Below, one piece after another: positions 1-10,936 of a stretch of 64,000 bases of DNA. Position numbers and translations under genes: made by a program. Source of the DNA: Elmis aenea (lineage: Eukaryota > Arthropoda > Insecta > Coleoptera > Elmidae); NCBI GenBank assembly GCA_947652605.1, contig OX393581.1, forward strand, positions 32,110,788 to 32,174,787, written 5' to 3'. The notes beneath the pieces are model-generated. The model was not told where the DNA came from. It searched no databases and saw only the letters and a program-made list of their open reading frames with translations. The stretch's first letter is position 1; each line of letters opens with the position of its first letter.

Positions 1-183
1 TAATTATATCTTCACGTAGGTATATCAATATAATAATTCTATATTGTATCAGAATTGACTGTCATATAAATTCGTCACCAAGATTATAACCGTTTGAAAG
101 TTCACAGCGTCGATAAAAGCAAATGTGAATTAGTAATTTATGGAGGTTATACTCAACTTGATATTGATTACGTCAATAACAAT
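1..183. other. AT-rich flank, nothing recognised
   Basis: No open frame, repeat or splice-bounded segment can be supported here. It ends at the TTA that flanks the PIF/Harbinger element. Confidence 0.5.
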
Positions 184-539
184 TTAGGCTGGTTTACATT
201 AGTCGAGTAAACGGGCAAGTAGCCAGGCGAGTCAAGTTACTCATGTCTACTCGACCAGTGTAAACAGATGGTCGAGTAAATAGTCGAGTCGAGTAATAGT
301 CGAGTCGAGTAAACAGGCGAGTAATTAGGTGAGTCGAGTGGTCGAGCGGAAAGGATAGTAACTCGCCCATTTTTCGTCTTCCCCACTACTCTGCGATGAA
401 ATCGCCTAGCAACTAGTTCTCCTGTTTAGCATGTAGCCAGTTGTGTACCAAAAAATAAGATATATTTGTGAAAAATTTGCCTGTAAGTGAATATGAAGTT
501 GACGGAAGTGGAAACTTTTAAATTCGTGGAGCTTTATCG

Positions 540-726
540 TGAGCTTGAATGCCTTTGGATTATGACCAAAGCTAACTACAGAAATAAATCATAAATGGCA
601 TCCCAAGTTGGAAACAGATGGCTTCAAAACTCTGAAAAAATGTTGCAGAGAACGGTAGCTATTCCAGTAGCCATAAAATACAAGGTCACTTCCAACTTCA
701 CTTGAGCTGATATTGCATCCTTCATC
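540..726 (-). pseudogene. Harbinger transposase, piece beyond the insertion
   Basis: Reading the minus strand leftward from about 724 gives MKDAISAQVKLEVTLYFMAT G, then after a one-base shift SYRSLQHFFRVLKPSVSN. These match the Harbinger order 'MR.AI....RL..TLRFLATG.SYRSL...FR....S.IS' that directly follows the block at 2112-2170. So the two pieces were once adjacent. A further shift gives DAIYDLFL and then the frame decays. The DDE core is absent or unrecognisable. Confidence 0.7.
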
Positions 727-834
727 TGACATGGGAAGGTCACGATACGTTGTCGCTAAAATTTGATTAAGGCTGTGTTTATTGCATCATGAACATCACA
801 ACTAAATACTTTGCAGAGTTATATGTGCCACTAG

Positions 835-1589
835 AGATTTTAATAATGAAAGAATCTTCATAGTGTCCAACAGCCAAGCAGCGTTAAAAGCTCTTGACTC
901 GTCGGAAGTAAACTCAGGACTTGTTCTGAACTGCATACAAGTCCTCAACGTGCTAGGAAGCAGGAATAATGTTAAACTGGTATGTTGCCCAGGGCACACT
1001 AATATACCAGGGAACGAGAAGGCAGATCGCCTAGCCAAAATTGGCAGCGAGACACCTTTCTTCGGAGCAGAACCCGCAGTTGGTACATTATATGGAACAG
1101 CCAAGCGGTGTCTTACTGACATATTAATGCAAGGACACAATGCTCATTGGAAAAAAGTTGCAGGACAAGCCCATTCCAAGGCTATCCTGTCAATGGTCTC
1201 TAAAGAAAAGACAGAAGAAATGCTCAGGATGAGCAGAGCAGACATCAGAGCAACCACAGGACTCGTCACAGGACATTGGGATAAACAAACACTACTACAT
1301 AATAGGGCTCTCAGAGACCGATATATGCAGAGGATGTGGTGAAGAAGAAGAAACTCCTCTTCACGTAATATGCCAGTGTGAAGGATTCACACCCTACCGG
1401 CGCAAACTTCTAGGGATGGAAAAAGCCAACCAAGATGAGCTAAGAAAAACACCCTTAAAGAAAATCCTGGAGTTTTTCAAAAACACAGGACTTCTTTAAG
1501 TGGCTATCACCAGAGGGTACAATAGACCAATAGGTCGCAGTACAGGAACCCGAAAGGGGACCACCTCCGCGGAAATAATAATAATAAAT
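835..1589 (+). mobile_element. I-like non-LTR retrotransposon, 5'-truncated copy
   Basis: The fragment is flanked by a perfect 14-bp direct duplication ATATGTGCCACTAG (821-834 and 1590-1603), the mark of target-primed insertion. It carries the last part of ORF2 (RNase H plus a cysteine-rich tail), a short 3' UTR, and a tail of ATA/TAA repeats (about 1574-1589), as in I-clade elements. 5' truncation within ORF2 is typical of incomplete reverse transcription. It sits inside the left arm of the long-TIR element. Confidence 0.85.
836..1499 (+). pseudogene. Non-LTR ORF2 C-terminus: RNase H and cysteine-rich tail
   Basis: The frame opens inside ORF2 as RIFIVSNSQAALKAL, the RNase H motif usually written (Y/I)SDSQAALKAL. 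The central catalytic Asp is Asn here. Further on are PGHTNIPGNEKADRLAK, which contains the final H...D of RNase H, and a helical segment. One frameshift near 1320 is needed to continue into ICRGCGEEEETPLHVICQCE, the C..C...H...C block found at the C-terminus of I/Jockey-type ORF2 proteins, ending in ...FFKNTGLL and a TAA at 1497-1499. The frameshift, the lost catalytic residue and the missing endonuclease and reverse transcriptase domains make it inactive. Confidence 0.8.
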
Positions 1590-2111
1590 ATATGTGCCAC
1601 TAGCCATTTCTTTCGAAAAAAAATGGGAAAACTGAAAAGTTGAATAATAAAAGTATTTTTTGCGATCGCGTTGGCCATAAAACCGTCATACAAAACGAGG
1701 CCTTTGTTAACCCTATGTTAACCGCCTATGCAAGTCGCATAGATATAGATATACAGATATACCACAACTTCTCAAATCATAGCGCTTATGCGGGTTTCGT
1801 TTTTGACGGTTTTCTCCGGAACCGTTCAAGATTGTTTCAAAAACTTTGCACCATTTTACTTGCATAGGATGCGCGTATTGGTAAATAGAAAAATTTAAAA
1901 TCTATCTCTGACGGTTTTATGGCCAACGCGATCGCAAAAATGACCTTTTTATACCAATTTTTCAGTTTTTCCCCTATTTTTGCGAAGGAAATGGCCAGTG
2001 GCGCGTATAACTCTGGAAAACATTTAGTTTTGATGTCCTTGATGCAATAAACACAGCCTTAATCAAATGTTAGCGACAACGTATCGTGACCCTCCCTTGT
2101 GAGGGTCCAGT

Positions 2112-2397
2112 TTTTGCATTTTAGGTGTAATCATTGCCAAAAGGTTTTTAAATATTTCGGGGGTCATTCGTAGACCTTAATATCTTCCGCTACAAGTTCC
2201 TTCAATAGGAGTGCTGATGCACCTAGGGCATCTCTCCTCCCTATCCAATTACGTACCCACTTTCTTTTTCTTCTGTTTTCTTCATCCTCGATAATTTCAT
2301 TAATTTCACTTAATAAAACGTCGCAAATTTTTAAACACCTTTTTTTCACTATATAACGTAGATGTCGACGGGTCATACTAGTTATTAAATCGACCAA
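2112..2397 (-). pseudogene. Harbinger transposase, N-terminal piece
   Basis: The frame from 2397 to 2164 encodes 77 residues ending in ...RKRKWVRNWIGRRDALGAS ALLLKELVAED. This is the tryptophan- and arginine-rich block that precedes the nuclease domain in PIF/Harbinger transposases (usual form WVR.W..RR...GA...L..EL..ED). A one-base shift near 2170 recovers the expected next block, RMTPEIFKNLLAMITPKMQK, down to about 2112, where the foreign element begins. The frameshift and the interruption make it a pseudogene. Family assignment rests on this motif order; no catalytic residue is in this piece. Confidence 0.75.
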
Positions 2398-2524
2398 CTA
2401 CTGTCATACTAAAATTGTGTCGTGTAAACGCTCAACAGAAAATGAGAGGCGAGTCGAGTGCTGGGTCGAGTTACTGGGCCGAGTTTACTGGGCCGAGTTA
2501 CTCGACTAATGTAAACCAGCCTTT

Positions 2525-3321
2525 TTGTGCCAGTGTGCCACAACATCAAATCACTAACAAATGAATGATAACATTAAAATACAAAATACTGATTTCTAAA
2601 ATGTTTGTAAAAAAATACAATCCATACAGTATTCTAAATTTTAGGCTTATCTCAAGAGCTTTTATTGATTTATTTTTAGAGATATCAAAAAACTAAGAAC
2701 ACACTTTTTCAGAGCATCTTTTTTTCCTTTATGGCTTCATCTAATGCTATAACAATACCATAAGCTAATCTTTTTACAATTGAATTCAATATTAAACTAT
2801 GCAGATTTGTTTTAATTTAGCCCACATCGTTGCTCTTAATATAAGTGTGATCTCCATGTGGAACACCTTGTACATCTTTACTGTAGTCAAATATTTAGAG
2901 TCTACATTTCTACAATGGTTGCAGATTAAGCGGCAACGAAGAACCGTACTTAAAAGTTTATTTTTGCCAAAAGATTATAAAGAAACTTGTATTTCATGCA
3001 AACCAACAATTTGTCGTTATAAACCAGTAAAAAACGAATTGAACTTAATTAAAATTGATGTTGAAATAAGAGACTTTTTAGATTTTTGTTTGTGGGTAAA
3101 AATAAATTGATGTGTTTTATTAAAAAAAACACTCATTTTACTTTTGTGCTTTTTTAAACTTTAATTCTGACGTGCAATTATCAGTTGTGCAACAGTTTGG
3201 TTGTGGGAGTCTTTACCACTGATTTATATGACAACGCGGTCACATGCAACTGATGTATAACTGTAAATTTGGGCAACTAAACAGTTTGTGTAAAGACAAA
3301 AACTAACCGATTGTACGACGA
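2525..3321. other. AT-rich DNA without a supported gene
   Basis: An open frame at 2799-3110 has no recognisable domain and contains a decayed GGAACACCTTGTACATC remnant of the TACAGGGTG repeats, so I read this as repeat-derived noncoding DNA. Confidence 0.4.
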
Positions 3322-3438
3322 ATGGATTTCTACGAGTTAGCTACGGTGTGTTCTCTTGAGATGATAACAACTGTTTTTGAATTTCGTCCTCCTTATCATC
3401 TCAAGAGAACACACCGTAAATAACTCGTAGAGATCCAT
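3322..3438. mobile_element. 117-bp foldback MITE-like hairpin
   Basis: ATGGATTTCTACGAGTTA at 3322 is mirrored by TAACTCGTAGAGATCCAT ending at 3438. The complementarity continues inward through CGGTGTGTTCTCTTGAGATG. This leaves about 45-bp arms and a short loop. No coding capacity. It is probably a tiny non-autonomous foldback element. Confidence 0.6.
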
Positions 3439-3487
3439 TTTAAAACCAAACAATTTCGTTGTTTGTGTGCTTGCATCTACATTATAT

Positions 3488-4780
3488 CAACCGGGTGTAA
3501 ATGAAGTGTGGTATACCCCCTTTTTTTTCTTTAGTTTTAATTTTAAATAAATGAAATTTTAAAAATATGATATGTGCAAAAAACCGGGGTTTTTGAGCAC
3601 AGGCACACATTTGTTTCACTTCCGGTTTAGCCGGAAATGACCCCAACTTTGTTATTTTAAATGGAACACCCTGTATATTTTTACATTTTTGGAAAGAGGA
3701 ATCGATTTTGGATACAAATGCACTATTTTGGTTAATTTTTATAACCTCAAATTTTTTTTTAAACAAAATTTAGTTTTTTATTAAGGGTGCCGTGACCTGC
3801 ACAAATTGATTTTTATTATGTCAACAATTGTCCAAAAAACGTTTTTGTAAATTTTAAATGACATTTAGGTTACTTTAATCGGCTTTGAAGGTTGCGGAAT
3901 CGTTTTTTTTTGACAAAAAGTCAATTTTTTTAAATGGAACCATGCTGGTACTAGCGGTTCTTTAAATCAAGCATCTTCTAACGAATCCATCGATACCAAT
4001 AACTTGTATTTTTATTAAGAGTTTGCTTCCAAAATTTCAAATTATTGTGAAAATTTATTAAGAGATCCTCTAAATCGTAGTAATCTAATTATGTAAAAAT
4101 GATTACCAAAATTTTTAGACTTTTTAATTAAATGACTATAGTAGTTAAACATAAAACAATGATCATTTGTTTTGTTGTAGTTATGCACAGTGTACTGCGA
4201 TTAATCTCTTAATAAATTTTCACAATAAATTGAAGTTTTTGAAGCAAACTCTTAATAAAAATACAAGTTATTGGTATCGATGGATTCGTTAGAAGACGCT
4301 CCATTTAAATAACGACCAGTACCAGCATGGTTCCATTTAAAAAAATTGACTTTTTGTCAAAAAACCGATTCCGCAACCTTCAAAGCCTATTAAAGTAACC
4401 TAAATGTCATTTAAAATTTACAAAAACGTTTTTTGGACAATTGTTGACATAATAAAAATTAATTTGTGCAGGTCACGGCACCCTTAATAAAAAACTACAT
4501 TTTGTTTAAAAAAAAATTTGAGGTTATAAAAATTAACCAAAATAGTGCATTTGTATCCAAAATCGCTTCCTCTTTCCAAAAATGTAAAAATATACAGGGT
4601 GTTCCATTTAAAATAACAAAGTTGGGGTCATTTCCGGCGAAACTGGAAGTGAAACAAATGTGTGCAACGGCTCAAAAAGTCAGGTTTTTTGCACATATCA
4701 TATGTCTAAATTTTCATTTATCTAAAATCAAAACTAAAGAAAAAAAAGGGGGTGTACCACACTTCATTTACACCCGGTAT
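3488..4780. mobile_element. Large palindromic element with CCGGGTGTAA tips and internal TACAGGGTG modules
   Basis: The two halves mirror each other from ACCGGGTGTAAATGAAG (about 3489) to its complement (about 4778), with the centre near 4130. Each arm contains an outward-facing TATACAGGGTGTTCC motif (complement at about 3660-3675; direct at about 4591). Each outer roughly 190 bp is therefore itself a unit bounded by a GGGTG tip and a CACCC tip. Open frames at 3482-3766 (minus) and 4466-4867 (plus) are the same arm read twice and are not genes. A related copy is at 35038-35527. Confidence 0.7.
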
Positions 4781-4793
4781 ATTGCTGATTATA

Positions 4794-5383
4794 GTTTTGG
4801 CAATGTGAGCGCGGTTGAGCCATTCAAATGCAAATGTAATCAATATAAATTTTTAATTTTTCAATAACTGAAAATTAAGAAAATTGCGAAACGCCGTTTT
4901 GACAAAAATCTGTTGCGCCTTGGAATTATCACTTATAGTGTCACTTGGACGCAAAATGTATTCTTAATTGTAGTTTGTATTTTATCAAACATGTATTTTA
5001 TACAATTAATTATGTTTTTATTGGAATTAAATAATAATTTTGTTACAATAATAAAAATCTACGAAGATTACATGTAAACTTCGCGTCAAAGCGACATCAG
5101 GATGGGCAGTTGTCACAGAGACCGTGTGTCACAGCATAATTTCAAGGCACTACAGATTTTTGTCCAAATGGCGTTTTGCAATGTTCTTAATTTTCAGTTA
5201 TTGAAAAACTAAAAATTAATATTGATTACATTTCCAGATTTTTTTTTTCTCGACAAAAAACCTACCTACCTATATACACTTTTTTCTTAAATAATTAGGG
5301 AATATATTATACAACTTCAAATTTTACCATTGAAACTACTATGTTGCGTGATCCAATTCTACACTTTGTATACACATATAAAA
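4794..5383. repeat. Dispersed foldback repeat; second copy at 57345-57657
   Basis: A left arm (about 4800-4990) and a right arm (about 5050-5240) are inverted copies around TTTTGTC..CGGCGTTT..GCAAT and AATTTTCAGTTATTGAAAAA. The right part, from ACGAAGATTACATGTAAA (about 5058) to GTGATCCAATTCTACAC (about 5360), recurs in direct orientation at 57345-57657. No coding capacity. It abuts the 3' end of the candidate secreted-protein frame. Confidence 0.6.
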
Positions 5384-5389
5384 AAAAAG

Positions 5390-5725
5390 TTAGTATACAA
5401 AATCTTTCTCACCTAATCCATCACTAAAATCAGGCGTGTTGTGATGAGTATTCAAGTTAAAATCGAAATCTAACGAGTTGGGAGGTACAAACAAACCCGA
5501 TGGCCATAAAGTTTCAGGGGAGTGTCCAAAAGACGACAAAGAATGACTGAAACTTCTTGATATCCTTGGTGCTCCATTTGTTATTGGCGATGGTGGATGG
5601 CGAATAGATGTAAACGAACGAACAGCGGATTTTTCAACCGGTAAAAACGTAACGTGCTCGTAATTAATTAATCCTGCTGTCGTTAAAGCAATTAACGAAT
5701 AAAAAAACAGAATGTATATTGGAAT
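5390..5725 (-). CDS. Candidate exon of a secreted protein, function unknown
   Basis: The minus strand reads about 112 codons: a hydrophobic start IPIYILFFYSLIALTTAG, which looks like a signal peptide with cleavage after TTA or TAG, then a Ser/Pro/His-rich stretch ending ...GEKDFVY and TAA at 5390. There is no suitable ATG in the exon. Instead a pyrimidine-rich acceptor (TTTCTTTTGTTACAG) directly precedes the first Ile codon, so the initiator Met should lie in an upstream exon in phase 0. A strong donor TTAG|GTGAGA at 5412-5413 is an alternative end, giving a 313-nt exon (5413-5725). Insect cuticular and other secreted proteins often have a tiny first exon followed by a signal-peptide exon, which fits, but I do not recognise the family. 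No TE match was seen in the frame. It could be a chance frame. Confidence 0.4.
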   Translation of the reverse strand: MPIYILFFYSLIALTTAGLINYEHVTFLPVEKSAVRSFTSIRHPPSPITNGAPRISRSFSHSLSSFGHSPETLWPSGLFVPPNSLDFDFNLNTHHNTPDFSDGLGEKDFVY

Positions 5726-5734
5726 CTGTAACAA

Positions 5735-8381
5735 AAGAAACTAATTGTATTGCAAAATTTACACAATAATAAAGTTTATATCGTATAAAGCTTGCGCCAT
5801 GTACTTGGAATTTGTAAATGACGCTTACAAAGCCAAAGTAGAGTAAAATGGCTATGTTTTATAGCATCTTAAATCTTGATACAATCTCTTTGAAGCAATG
5901 TAATTATTAGCTTGTTGTGCGTTATATCTGGGCTAGTACAGTGTGTAACAATGTAGAGGTTGTTATTATACAATATATCAATCCTTTCGTGTCTTCGACT
6001 ATGTTAAGAATGATCTATGTTTAAAACCAATCGAGATGTACGGCTGCGTTGCTCAAATTGTAATCGGTTAATAAAACGTTTCACATTTCGAAAGAGTAGT
6101 AATAAAAGATGAAGTAAAAATGTCTGATGCTACAAGGAAACATTTCTGTAGCTTTTTTTTTAACAAGTGCCAGGAAGAACATAAGCTTTTCAATTTTAAA
6201 AAATATTATAAAAGGATTAAGTTGATACTGCTTTTAACAACTTATTTTTGCTTTCTGGTATATGCATATCATGTACCTACAACACAAATCATTACCAGGT
6301 TGATAATTTCTCTTTTGAGGAGCGGCTCCAACATAATAGTAATATGCAGAAAAATCCGCATAAAATAATAAAAATATGTTTTAGATGTTGATGCATTTTA
6401 AACGGGATTTATTCAGCTATTTTAATTAGTATAGGTTTAAGTCATAGTTTTGATCATGTTGATATTTTAATGCTAATTCGCGTAAAAAGTTGAATTCGGT
6501 AGGCAATGGAAAACATAATTTGTGTCAGTAAAGACATAGTTAATCGCAATAAACTAAAGATAAGCAGCGAAAAAAGTTTTATCAAATGTTCTAAAATGTT
6601 TACCTGTTTAAAAAAAATTAACTACCTGCTTTTAACTTCACTTAAGTCGGCTTAGTGTCATTCTAAAATAAAAAAATGAATATATAATAAAATGGTACAA
6701 CAATTTTAAACTTTTCGTAGTATTTTATGCAAAGTTTTGTAGCGAAATAAGCTATGGTGTTCAAAAAAGTTGTCATTATCAAATATTATGAGTTTTTAAA
6801 TGTTGTACATACATATTAATATATGTACCTATGATGTAAGCAATGTATTTCTTAAAAACCGTACAGTACTGTTCAAAATTATCGAATTTAATAAGTGTAT
6901 CTTAAAAAAGTATCGACAAATATTCGTGTAATTAGTAACAACTTGATATACACAGGGTATTTTTTTTTAAATCCCTAAATATTTATATATTTTTTCATCT
7001 TAGGATAGACAATTATTTTGTTTATCAAAATTATAAATCAAATTTGTTTTTAGATCAACAATTTGGTGTTTTTTTAGCAAATATTTTTGATGAATAGAAA
7101 ATTATGCCATGAAATAAAAGACAAAACAATTGAATATGTAAACTGACTTATCAAATCATATAAATTACTAAAATATTTATTTTTTGGTATTTAAAAACCG
7201 TGGATGATACAAATAATATAACCGTAGCTTTATTATTTAACATTCAACCTCTTAAATAAAATTCGTATTTTAATTTGTAAAACATTAGTTTTTAAGATTT
7301 GCACTACACAAATAATCCAATTTATAATTTGTGTATGTCTAAAATATTTTGTATCATGCAAATATTATGTTTTATATCATTTTTGTCAATTTATTTTGTA
7401 TTTTATTCTTTTTTAAAACAAAAAAAAGTAAAACTTTAAAACTGAATTTCACGCTTAAAAAGGTTGACAATCACTGCCTGAAACAAATGAAAGATTACAT
7501 GCAGAAGTTTTAGTTCCTTGATATCTCAAATTTGCTATGTACCTATCCATAAATTTGCCAACAATAACTGTTGCAATTAATACGAGGCCAATTAAAAATG
7601 TATTCTCAAGACCTACGTTAACACACTTGATGCAACATCATATATTTTAACTGTAACAAACTCGACATATGTGCATTGTTTAAGAAATTAGTTTGGAATG
7701 CAAGGGAAATGCAACAATTTTCACGTGCAATTTATGTTGAAATAGTAACAGAAAGCAGAATGAATATACAATTTGATAAGAATTTTAAACAGTTTATAAA
7801 AACATTCAAAGAATAACAACTTTATTAATGGATAATAATACAGCAAAATGAGAGTAAATATTTATTATAAATTCGAAACACATTTTATATATCCTGTCGT
7901 GATTCATTGCTTAAAGTATCATGATTTAGACAATTTGGTCACGTTTACAAACTAAATTCAGAATTATAATAACGCGTTCCCAGACTTAAAATAGAAGGAC
8001 GTATTTGTAATCGACTGTCGAAAATAAAACGTTACTTTACATTCACTTAAACAATTAAAAATTTGTATCATCTGCTGAACGTATTGCAAAATATTTATTT
8101 CTAAAGAACAAAAGCTTCACGTTCAACGAGCACGATTGCGTCAGCATAAAGGTGTCATTGTATAAATGTATAGGGTAAAATTTTATTCAGTGACTTCGTT
8201 TCGATGACGCTTATAAATTTTATGACAAAAGTTTAGAAAACATAGATAACTAAGTGAATATACAATAATAGGTACAATATCCAAGTAAAGTGAATCATTC
8301 ACCTTATGCAACATTACAATTTCAAATGGAATATCATTTTTTGTAACAGGGTCACTACAAATGAGGTCACTATTTAAAAGG
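5735..8381. other. Long AT-rich stretch, no supported gene
   Basis: I see no conserved frame. The open frame at 6120-6368 has no recognisable domain. A minus-strand ATGTTGCATAAG followed by GTGAAT (about 8300-8312) could be a first exon in phase 0 for the 5725 acceptor, but the donor is weak. Confidence 0.3.
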
Positions 8382-8389
8382 TTCTAAGG

Positions 8390-8827
8390 CAGGGCTGTCG
8401 GATTTTGGAAAACCACATACGGGACACAGTATTATTCCCAAAAAAACTACTGCGAGCACTAAAGCGTTTTTATTAAATGACAAATATATGAACATTAAAA
8501 TAGTTTTTCACCTCATATTTAGCAATACTTTTAGGATTCCTTAAACTTAAAACACTATTTTATTTTATTGTATCACTTTGTATACCATAATAATTGGGCT
8601 AATATTTACTGCAAATCCTCTCTAATTTAAGTTTTTATGATCTACAAATCAATATGAGTAAGATTATTTGAAAAGAATATCAAAAATAATAATTGCTTAA
8701 CATAATATTTATAATTTTATCTTTTCATTTAAAGACGGGACATAAGGCTGACCCTACAATACGGAGGAACAAAATTTGATGTAAAATAAGGGACAGTGCC
8801 GTGTAAACGGGACGTCTGACAACCCTA
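8390..8827. mobile_element. Non-autonomous hAT element
   Basis: The left tip CAGGGCTGTCGGAT is mirrored by the right tip ATCnGACAACCCTA-like sequence (GTCTGACAACCCTA, to 8827). Flanking 8-mers TTCTAAGG (8382-8389) and TTCTAATG (8828-8835) match at 7 of 8 positions, as expected for an aged 8-bp hAT target duplication. The 438-bp body is noncoding. Confidence 0.7.
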
Positions 8828-9680
8828 TTCTAATGTGACTACGAGGGCACATCAGTTAAAACTTTGGGCCAAGTTGCAGTTTTTGTTGGATTTATACCAT
8901 CGTATAAAGAAAGATTTGTATTAAATCACTGATTTAGTTTGTTCTTCAAACAAAAAAGTTAATAAAAATTACGTTAATTTTTGTGTCTACCTGTCTACAA
9001 AACAAGGGCGTCTCATTGTTACTTCAATTATCTCGTTGATTTTCAGAAATAAGCATAACAAACCTTCTGTTTTATTGAATGGGAAAAAAGTAGCAAAAAA
9101 AAATTAATTAAATTAAAAATCTTGATAGATTTAAACGGACAACATATAACTTCTTATTTTCAAACTGCACTAGTATGTCAAATTCGAATTGTAAATTTTG
9201 TCATGTTTCCAGTTATTCCAACTTTTTATTACTTTTGTTTTTTCCGTCAAGAAAAATATTAAATATCAGTAGGCCATGAAAGCAACCATCCTACATAAGA
9301 GAGTATTGAAGGTTATGCTGTAAAAAGGAAATAGCCCCAGTTTTATAAATTGTTGGAAAACTAAAAATAAACGTTTTAAAATTTCAAACTTTAAAGGTAC
9401 ATGAAAATGTTGTTGTTGCTTGTACATGAGTTTTCACATGATCGACTCCTATTAGCATAAAAAAAATATCTCTTCTGAATTACAGGGCCATGTTTTGAAT
9501 GTTGGAGTTACTTTTTTCTTGCCGCAACATAAGATTTTGATTTTGCACCAAATTCCATACTACCTTAAAAAGTATTTTATTTAAAAAAACTAATAATTTA
9601 AAATTTAAAATTCTTTCAATGTGGTCAAAAGCAAAATAACATTTTTCAATCGTTAAATTTACCCTCTGTAATAGTAATGT

Positions 9681-10824
9681 GATGCAATATTTACGCTAAA
9701 CCAGATTATAGAAAAATGCTACGAGAACAATATAGAAATACAAATACAAATACAAGCTTTTGATAGCCTAAAGCGAAACGTAATATACACAGATGCAGAA
9801 GAAATAGGAATCCCAAACAAGCTAGTGAGATTAATAAAAATGACTATGGAGGGATCAAGAGCAGCAATACTATCACACGAAGGAATCTCCAAAGAATTTG
9901 AATTTAACAAAGGGGTCAAACAAGGCGATGGGCTTATCAGCTACAGTATTTAACATAGCGCTAGAAGGCATAATCAGAAAATGTGGAATAAAAGGAACAA
10001 TTATTGAAAAATCAGCACAAATAGTGGCATATGCCGACGACCTAGCATTAATAGCAAGAGACAGGAAAACTTAAAAAAAAGCACTATCGAAAATCGAGAC
10101 GGAGGCAAAGAAAAGAGGACTTAAAATTAACCAAGAAAAAACAAAATATATGGAAATAAAAAAGAAGCATACCGAAGGGGAAAACAGACAAGTAATAGTA
10201 GGAAATCATACATTCGAGGAAGTAGAAAATTTTAAATATCTGGGAACAGTAATTAATCGCCAGAACCACAAGGGGGAAGAAATGAAACAACGGATACAAG
10301 CGGGATACAAAGCATATTATAAATATAAAATATACATGAAAGAGAAGAAAATAAGTAATAATACAAAAATGCGAATCTATAAAACAGCAATACGGCCTGT
10401 GGTGATATACGGAGCAGAGACAATGTGCATGACAAGAAAAGAAGAAGAAAATTTTAAAATCTTCGAGAGAAAAATAGTGAGGAAAATTTATGGAGCAAGA
10501 AAAATAAAAGAGGAATACATAAGGTTAACGAATAACGAAATTAAAACAATACTAAAAGGGGAAGATATAGTCAAAGTAATAAAAGCTGCAAGAATTAGAT
10601 GGTATGGACATATAAATAGAAGAAAAGATTACTCGATACTTAAAAAGATCTTAAAATGGAAACCACAAGGGACGAGATCGAGAGGAAGACCGAAAATACG
10701 CTGGGAAGACCAAGTGACCGCCGACATAGGAAAAATAGGAATAACGGGATGGAGAAAGAAAATGCTGGATAGACAAATGTGGAAACAAATCGTGCAAGGT
10801 GCAAAATCAAACAACGAGCTATAG
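9681..10824 (+). pseudogene. Non-LTR reverse transcriptase, broken
   Basis: Blocks in order: DSLKRNV.. and IPNKLVRLIKMTMEG (RT motifs 2-3), KGVKQGDGL, then after a frameshift near 9928 SATVFNIALEG and YADDLALIA with the catalytic Asp pair of RT motif 5. An in-frame TAA at about 10072 follows. From 10150 an uninterrupted 224-codon frame has NFKYLGTVIN (thumb), a lysine-rich C-terminal domain with RIRWYGHI, and GTRSRGRPKIRWEDQV. This layout is that of the insect 'endonuclease-reverse transcriptase' non-LTR proteins. One frameshift, one stop and the missing N-terminal half show it is dead. Confidence 0.85.
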
Positions 10825-10936
10825 AAAACGAAAACAGAAACAGCGGAGTGACTACCCGGACAATAATAGTCAGCAGGGCTCTAAAGAGCGGCTATAATTC
10901 CATTTATGGAATGTACAGCCTACTATAATAATAATA
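9681..10936 (+). mobile_element. Non-LTR retrotransposon, 5'-truncated
   Basis: A reverse-transcriptase C-terminal half (9681-10824) is followed by a 110-bp 3' UTR and a TAATAATAATA tail ending near 10936. The 5' end lies within the reverse transcriptase, so the endonuclease is missing. No clear target duplication was found. Confidence 0.8.

Larger units (their letters stand above)
727..2111. mobile_element. Long-TIR DNA element inserted in the Harbinger transposase
   Basis: Two inverted arms of roughly 190 bp face each other. The left arm is 727-834 plus 1604-1690 and the right arm is 1911-2111. Shared landmarks are GGTCACGATACGTTGTCGCT near the tips, TTGATTAAGGCTGTGTTTAT further in, and GCGATCGCGTTGGCCATAAA near the inner end. 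The left arm is interrupted by the non-LTR fragment at 835-1589. Without that insertion the element would be about 0.6 kb with a short unique centre (1691-1910). No transposase is visible, so it is non-autonomous. Very long TIRs occur in MULE- and P-like elements, but the superfamily is not settled because the target duplication is unclear. Confidence 0.7.
187..2521 (-). mobile_element. PIF/Harbinger DNA transposon, decayed and interrupted
   Basis: The ends are inverted copies beginning GGCTGGTTTACATTAGTC (left, 187) and its complement (right, to 2521). Inside both ends lie runs of the subterminal repeat GTCGAGT. The flanks are TTA on the left and TTT on the right, compatible with a mutated 3-bp TWA target duplication of this superfamily. 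The minus strand carries broken pieces of a Harbinger transposase (2397 to about 2112, resuming at about 726 to 540). The catalytic DDE region is not recognisable. The element has been split by a second element at 727-2111, which is itself split by a retrotransposon fragment. Confidence 0.8.

Noticed and set aside
802..1140. 112-codon minus-strand open frame
   Set aside because: Antisense shadow of the non-LTR RNase H coding sequence at 836-1499.
3482..4867. Open frames at 3482-3766 (minus) and 4466-4867 (plus) with similar peptides
   Set aside because: They are the two arms of one palindrome read outward; the peptides include translated TACAGGGTGTTCC repeat and have no protein signature.
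6120..6368. 82-codon frame starting with ATG
   Set aside because: No domain, no splice or promoter context, AT-driven composition.
10084..10814. Minus-strand frames at 10084-10299, 10253-10435 and 10629-10814
   Set aside because: Antisense to the reverse transcriptase pseudogene; Phe/Leu/Ser-rich because the sense strand is Lys-rich.
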